Source: Echeneis naucrates (taxonomy: Eukaryota; Chordata; Actinopteri; Carangiformes; Echeneidae). Taken from it: DNA of 64,000 nucleotides. Positions 61,591-64,000 of this stretch are shown here, piece after piece. Location of the stretch: contig NC_042524.1 of the NCBI RefSeq assembly GCF_900963305.1, positions 11,258,693-11,322,692 of the forward strand. The letters are read 5' to 3'. Numbering within the stretch: the first letter of the stretch is position 1; each line of letters begins with the position of its first letter. A program made the position numbers and the translations under genes. Below the pieces are notes generated by a model that was not told the DNA's origin, ran no database searches, and worked only from the letters and a program-made list of their open reading frames with translations.

Positions 61591-61811
61591 AGGAAGTGGG
61601 GTGGCTTGACTCAGTCTGGCTGACTTGACACCGGCTCTCCAGCAGAGTAACGGTGCGTCTGCAGCGGACCCCTCAGTTGTCCCGGTTTGTTGACGTTTGC
61701 TGGAGGACAGCGGCCGGACAGAGGAGGGCGTCTGTCCGTGGTTACACACTTCGCGTGTGAATCAATGAAGCTAGCCGGCTAGCTAGCCTCAATGGGTCTT
61801 CGAGTTAAAAG
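61590..61811 (+). promoter_or_regulatory. dixdc1: dixdc1 promoter and 5' UTR region
   Basis: A GC-rich, CpG-bearing stretch (for example GGCGTCTG, CGGCCGGAC and TTCGCGTG) within otherwise AT-rich DNA, with no TATA box: a CpG-type promoter. The last 50 nt before the ATG contain two short upstream ORFs, described separately. The exact start site cannot be read. Confidence 0.55.
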
Positions 61812-61815
61812 ATGA
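61765..61815 (+). CDS. Two upstream ORFs of dixdc1 (61765-61782 and 61792-61815)
   Basis: The first encodes M-K-L-A-G and ends at TAG inside the palindrome. The second encodes M-G-L-R-V-K-R, and its TGA overlaps the main start as ATGA (61812-61815). That layout could allow reinitiation at the main ATG or limit DIXDC1 output. Both lie in the leader only if transcription starts upstream of 61765, which is likely but not shown. Confidence 0.45.
61769..61784. repeat. 16-bp perfect palindrome in the dixdc1 5' leader
   Basis: AGCTAGCCGGCTAGCT equals its own reverse complement over 16 bp, and GCTAGC recurs at its right end. In RNA it could form a hairpin or a dimer, or it could be a symmetric protein site. 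It contains the stop of the first uORF. Confidence 0.6.
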
Positions 61816-63511
61816 TCGCCTCACTCTCTAGAGGAAGTTTGATGGATGAGGTTCTTCGTGGGAGCTTTAACGAGGTAACAATAACCCACCGATGATCATG
61901 TTGGGGGAAGTAGATAGAACAGAGAGGAAAACTGGCAAATTTGCTAACAGCTACACAAGCAGACAATAAAGGGTCAATAGTCTAGGTGAAAAAAAAGGAA
62001 AGTTCCGCGGTTAGTCGCTGTGAGTTAATGTTGATTTTATCTTCCGCTCACACGTATTGATATGCAGTTTAGATCAGAAATATAAAATACAATTTTAAAT
62101 TGTATTTTTGTATTTTTAAATTCTAACTGTAAAGATGACCAGTAAGTGATTACCGTGTACAAACACACACGCAGCAGAAAACAGGTTCGCTGCGGTGAAT
62201 TTTTCAGTTGTCTCGAACTGGGTGCATTTTTTGTACCGTATCCTGGGCGACGGCCTGTCACGTGACAAGGTGCAACCGCTGAAGACGGGGCGGGTGAGCA
62301 TCACAATATAGGACTGTCCCCTCTCTGTCCACTGGGGGACACTTCATAAGGGCTGCCCCCTCCTCCCCCTGTCCCAGCATAAGAAACAAAGGAGCTGTGT
62401 GTCGCTGCTGTTGTGGGGTTTGTTGAAATTTTTTGTGTCTGTGTGTGATTGATGGATTGCAGCAGCAGCTGGCAGCTTATGTCTCCTGGGTGAACTCCCA
62501 GCTGAAGAGGAAGCCTGGCCTGAAGCCCATCGCAGACCTCAGATATGACCTGCAGGATGGAGTAGTCCTTGTACAGCTGATAGAAATAGTTGGTAAATAC
62601 AGACATGTGCACACATTGCAGCAGATATGTCTTTCCTTGAAAATGATTTCTCCTTCTAAGTTGGAACATTGTCTCAGTTGAACCCGTACTGTACTGTGGT
62701 ATTGCTTATGTTTTTTTCCTCTCTCTAAAATTTCCAAATTGGCAGCTGGGGAAGTCCTGGAGGGAGTGTATGAGACTCCACAGAACAAAGAGGAAAGCAG
62801 AAAAAATGTGGAGCAGGTCTTACAGTTCATTTCCTCCAGACACATACGCATGCCACATATATCCTCAAGAGGTGATACACTAAAAGGACTTTTTTCCAAT
62901 TTCATTTACTTTCGTTTTGTGAGCAGGTGCTCTAACAATTTCATCTGCTTGTTTTCTGTCCACAGACATTGTTGATGGCAATTTGAAATCTGTAATGCGG
63001 ATAATTCTGGCCCTAGCGGCCCACTTTAAACCCTCAGCCAATCACAGGGCTGCTACTGGAAGTGGGAGGGGTTTGACAAGAAACTATGCCAGTCACAATC
63101 CTCTCTCCACTGTTGCTTTAGCACAAGGTGCTGCTGCTGCACTGGCATCGGCACGACATGATGCCTCACAGCCTACACGTATCACACGTATGCACAGGTA
63201 TACTGGCCGAAACAGTAAACATGGACACAAACTCTTGTCTTTCACACACCACTCACATATTTTCCCTCACAACAATCATTTATTTTGTGCATGTGTTCTC
63301 TTTGCTGGTCTCTGCTGGACAGAGAGCTAATAAATTAACATCCTCACAACTGCTTACCAGACGTCGGTCACAAAACTAGGAATATATCACCTCTGCTTTG
63401 GCTCCTATCTTTCAGCGGCTGGGGGTTGGATGTGGAAAAGAGTGTGTGTGTTCGTACATTGGTTGAACAGTATGAAAGAGGAGCTCCAGATGAACAGGAC
63501 AATCCTAGCAG
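61812..63511 (+). CDS. dixdc1: DIX domain-containing protein 1, exons 1-5 (N-terminal part, CH domain), partial
   Basis: DIXDC1 (Ccd1) is a positive regulator of Wnt signalling that joins Dishevelled and Axin through a C-terminal DIX domain and binds actin through an N-terminal calponin-homology domain. Exons: 61812-61874, 62463-62592, 62746-62871, 62966-63197, 63416-63511, about 215 codons with all phases consistent. Exon 1 reads MIASLSRGSLMDEV..GSFNE, matching the long isoform start of human DIXDC1 (MLACLTRG..GFNE). Residues 22-128 form the CH domain (QQLAAYVSWVN, DLQDGVVLVQLIEIV, RKNVEQVLQFISS, DIVDGNLKSVMRIILALAAHFKP). ALAQGAAAALASARHD and VRTLVEQYE follow, as in the human protein. Coiled coil and DIX domain lie beyond the window. 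Fish have two paralogues (a and b); I cannot say which this is. Confidence 0.93.
61875..62462 (+). other. dixdc1 intron 1, with an E-box palindrome at 62256-62267
   Basis: 588 bp. TGTCACGTGACA at 62256-62267 is a 12-bp perfect palindrome with a CACGTG core, the site type of USF and MITF/TFE bHLH-ZIP factors. CCTGTCCC- and CTCCCCCT-rich sequence follows. The acceptor is GCAGCAGCAG, so splicing could shift by one or two Gln codons; the family alignment favours the first AG. Confidence 0.5.
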
Positions 63512-64000
63512 GTAATCTATTTTTACCTGAGGTCAAGTTTCTTATGATAATTAAGAAGTCATGCTACCACTAATTGTATTGAAGCAAGGATGCAGTAAAA
63601 CAGCATTCATGATCATGCCTTTTTGCCCCTCTGTTTTCCTCATAAGTATATTATAAAAGGTGGATCTGGTTCAGGTGAATGTTGTATGACACAGTGACAC
63701 AGATGCTTTAAGGTTGCTTTAAAGTTTAAATAATGCAGAGCAGAGAAAGCAGCAGAAAATTATGAAATAAAAACTTTTTGTAACAGCCCGCTGGCCTAGA
63801 ATCATCAAAGAGGTCGCTGCTGGTTAGCTGAAAAATAGCATCATTATGTAATTAAATTGTTATTCGTACACTGTAGTACAAAAAAACTGACTTTTTCTCA
63901 GTGTATTTTTATATCAGGCCATACAATGTGTCATTTGTGCTAGTTATGGCAGTTAAAAATTTTGCCTGCAGTTAATTGCATGAAGGTTCTCTGTTAACTC
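63512..64000 (+). other. dixdc1 intron 5, continuing past the window
   Basis: AT-rich intron sequence after the exon 5 donor; no exon, RNA gene or repeat recognised. Confidence 0.6.

Noticed and set aside
62301-62905. Long - strand open frames opposite dixdc1 exons 2-3
   Set aside because: They are antisense shadows of the coding exons and span splice sites of the real gene.

Overview
The window is nuclear DNA of a ray-finned, most likely teleost, fish. It shows many short exons with mostly 80-500 bp introns, remnants of common teleost interspersed repeats, and two recognisable vertebrate genes on the + strand: cfap54 (a ciliary/flagellar axoneme protein, 56 exons read here, 1174-60685) and the 5' part of dixdc1 (a Wnt-pathway DIX-domain protein, five exons, 61812-63511, running off the right edge). 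At the left edge, on the - strand, there is a TATA-type promoter and the first four codons (M-D-I-P) of a further gene. An alpha-B-crystallin-type small heat-shock gene is a reasonable guess, because CRYAB lies close to DIXDC1 in human with the same relative orientation.

Layout: 1-214, promoter and start of the left-edge gene (- strand). 215-1080, intergenic. 1034-1126, cfap54 promoter with a DR1 element and one perfect plus one imperfect RFX X-box. 1174-19341, cfap54 exons 1-54. 19342-60306, one 41 kb cfap54 intron almost filled by a tandem tRNA array. 60307-60685, the last two cfap54 exons. 60686-61590, intergenic with poly(A) signals. 61590-63511, dixdc1 promoter, short uORFs and exons 1-5. 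The hand-assembled cfap54 reading frame stays open across every junction and gives about 2517 codons.

The outstanding feature is the array at about 19540-59930, 63% of the window. It is a satellite-like higher-order repeat of 1274 bp made of two related monomers, A (651 bp) and B (623 bp). Each monomer carries a tRNA-His(GTG) followed by a tRNA-Arg gene on the - strand, antisense to cfap54. In A both tRNAs look intact and each is followed by a T4 Pol III terminator. In B the tRNA-Arg has lost most of its T arm and its terminator, and the tRNA-His carries a fixed T55-to-C change in the B box. I count 32 A and 32 B monomers, so 64 His-type and 64 Arg-type units, of which about 24 His and 24 Arg copies are identical to an intact consensus. 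A working and a broken tRNA pair have been amplified and homogenised together inside a Pol II gene. Irregular B-B and A-A junctions, multi-unit duplications and decayed edges record unequal exchange.

All coordinates were read by hand from the sequence. Homology statements rest on remembered family sequences, not on a search.
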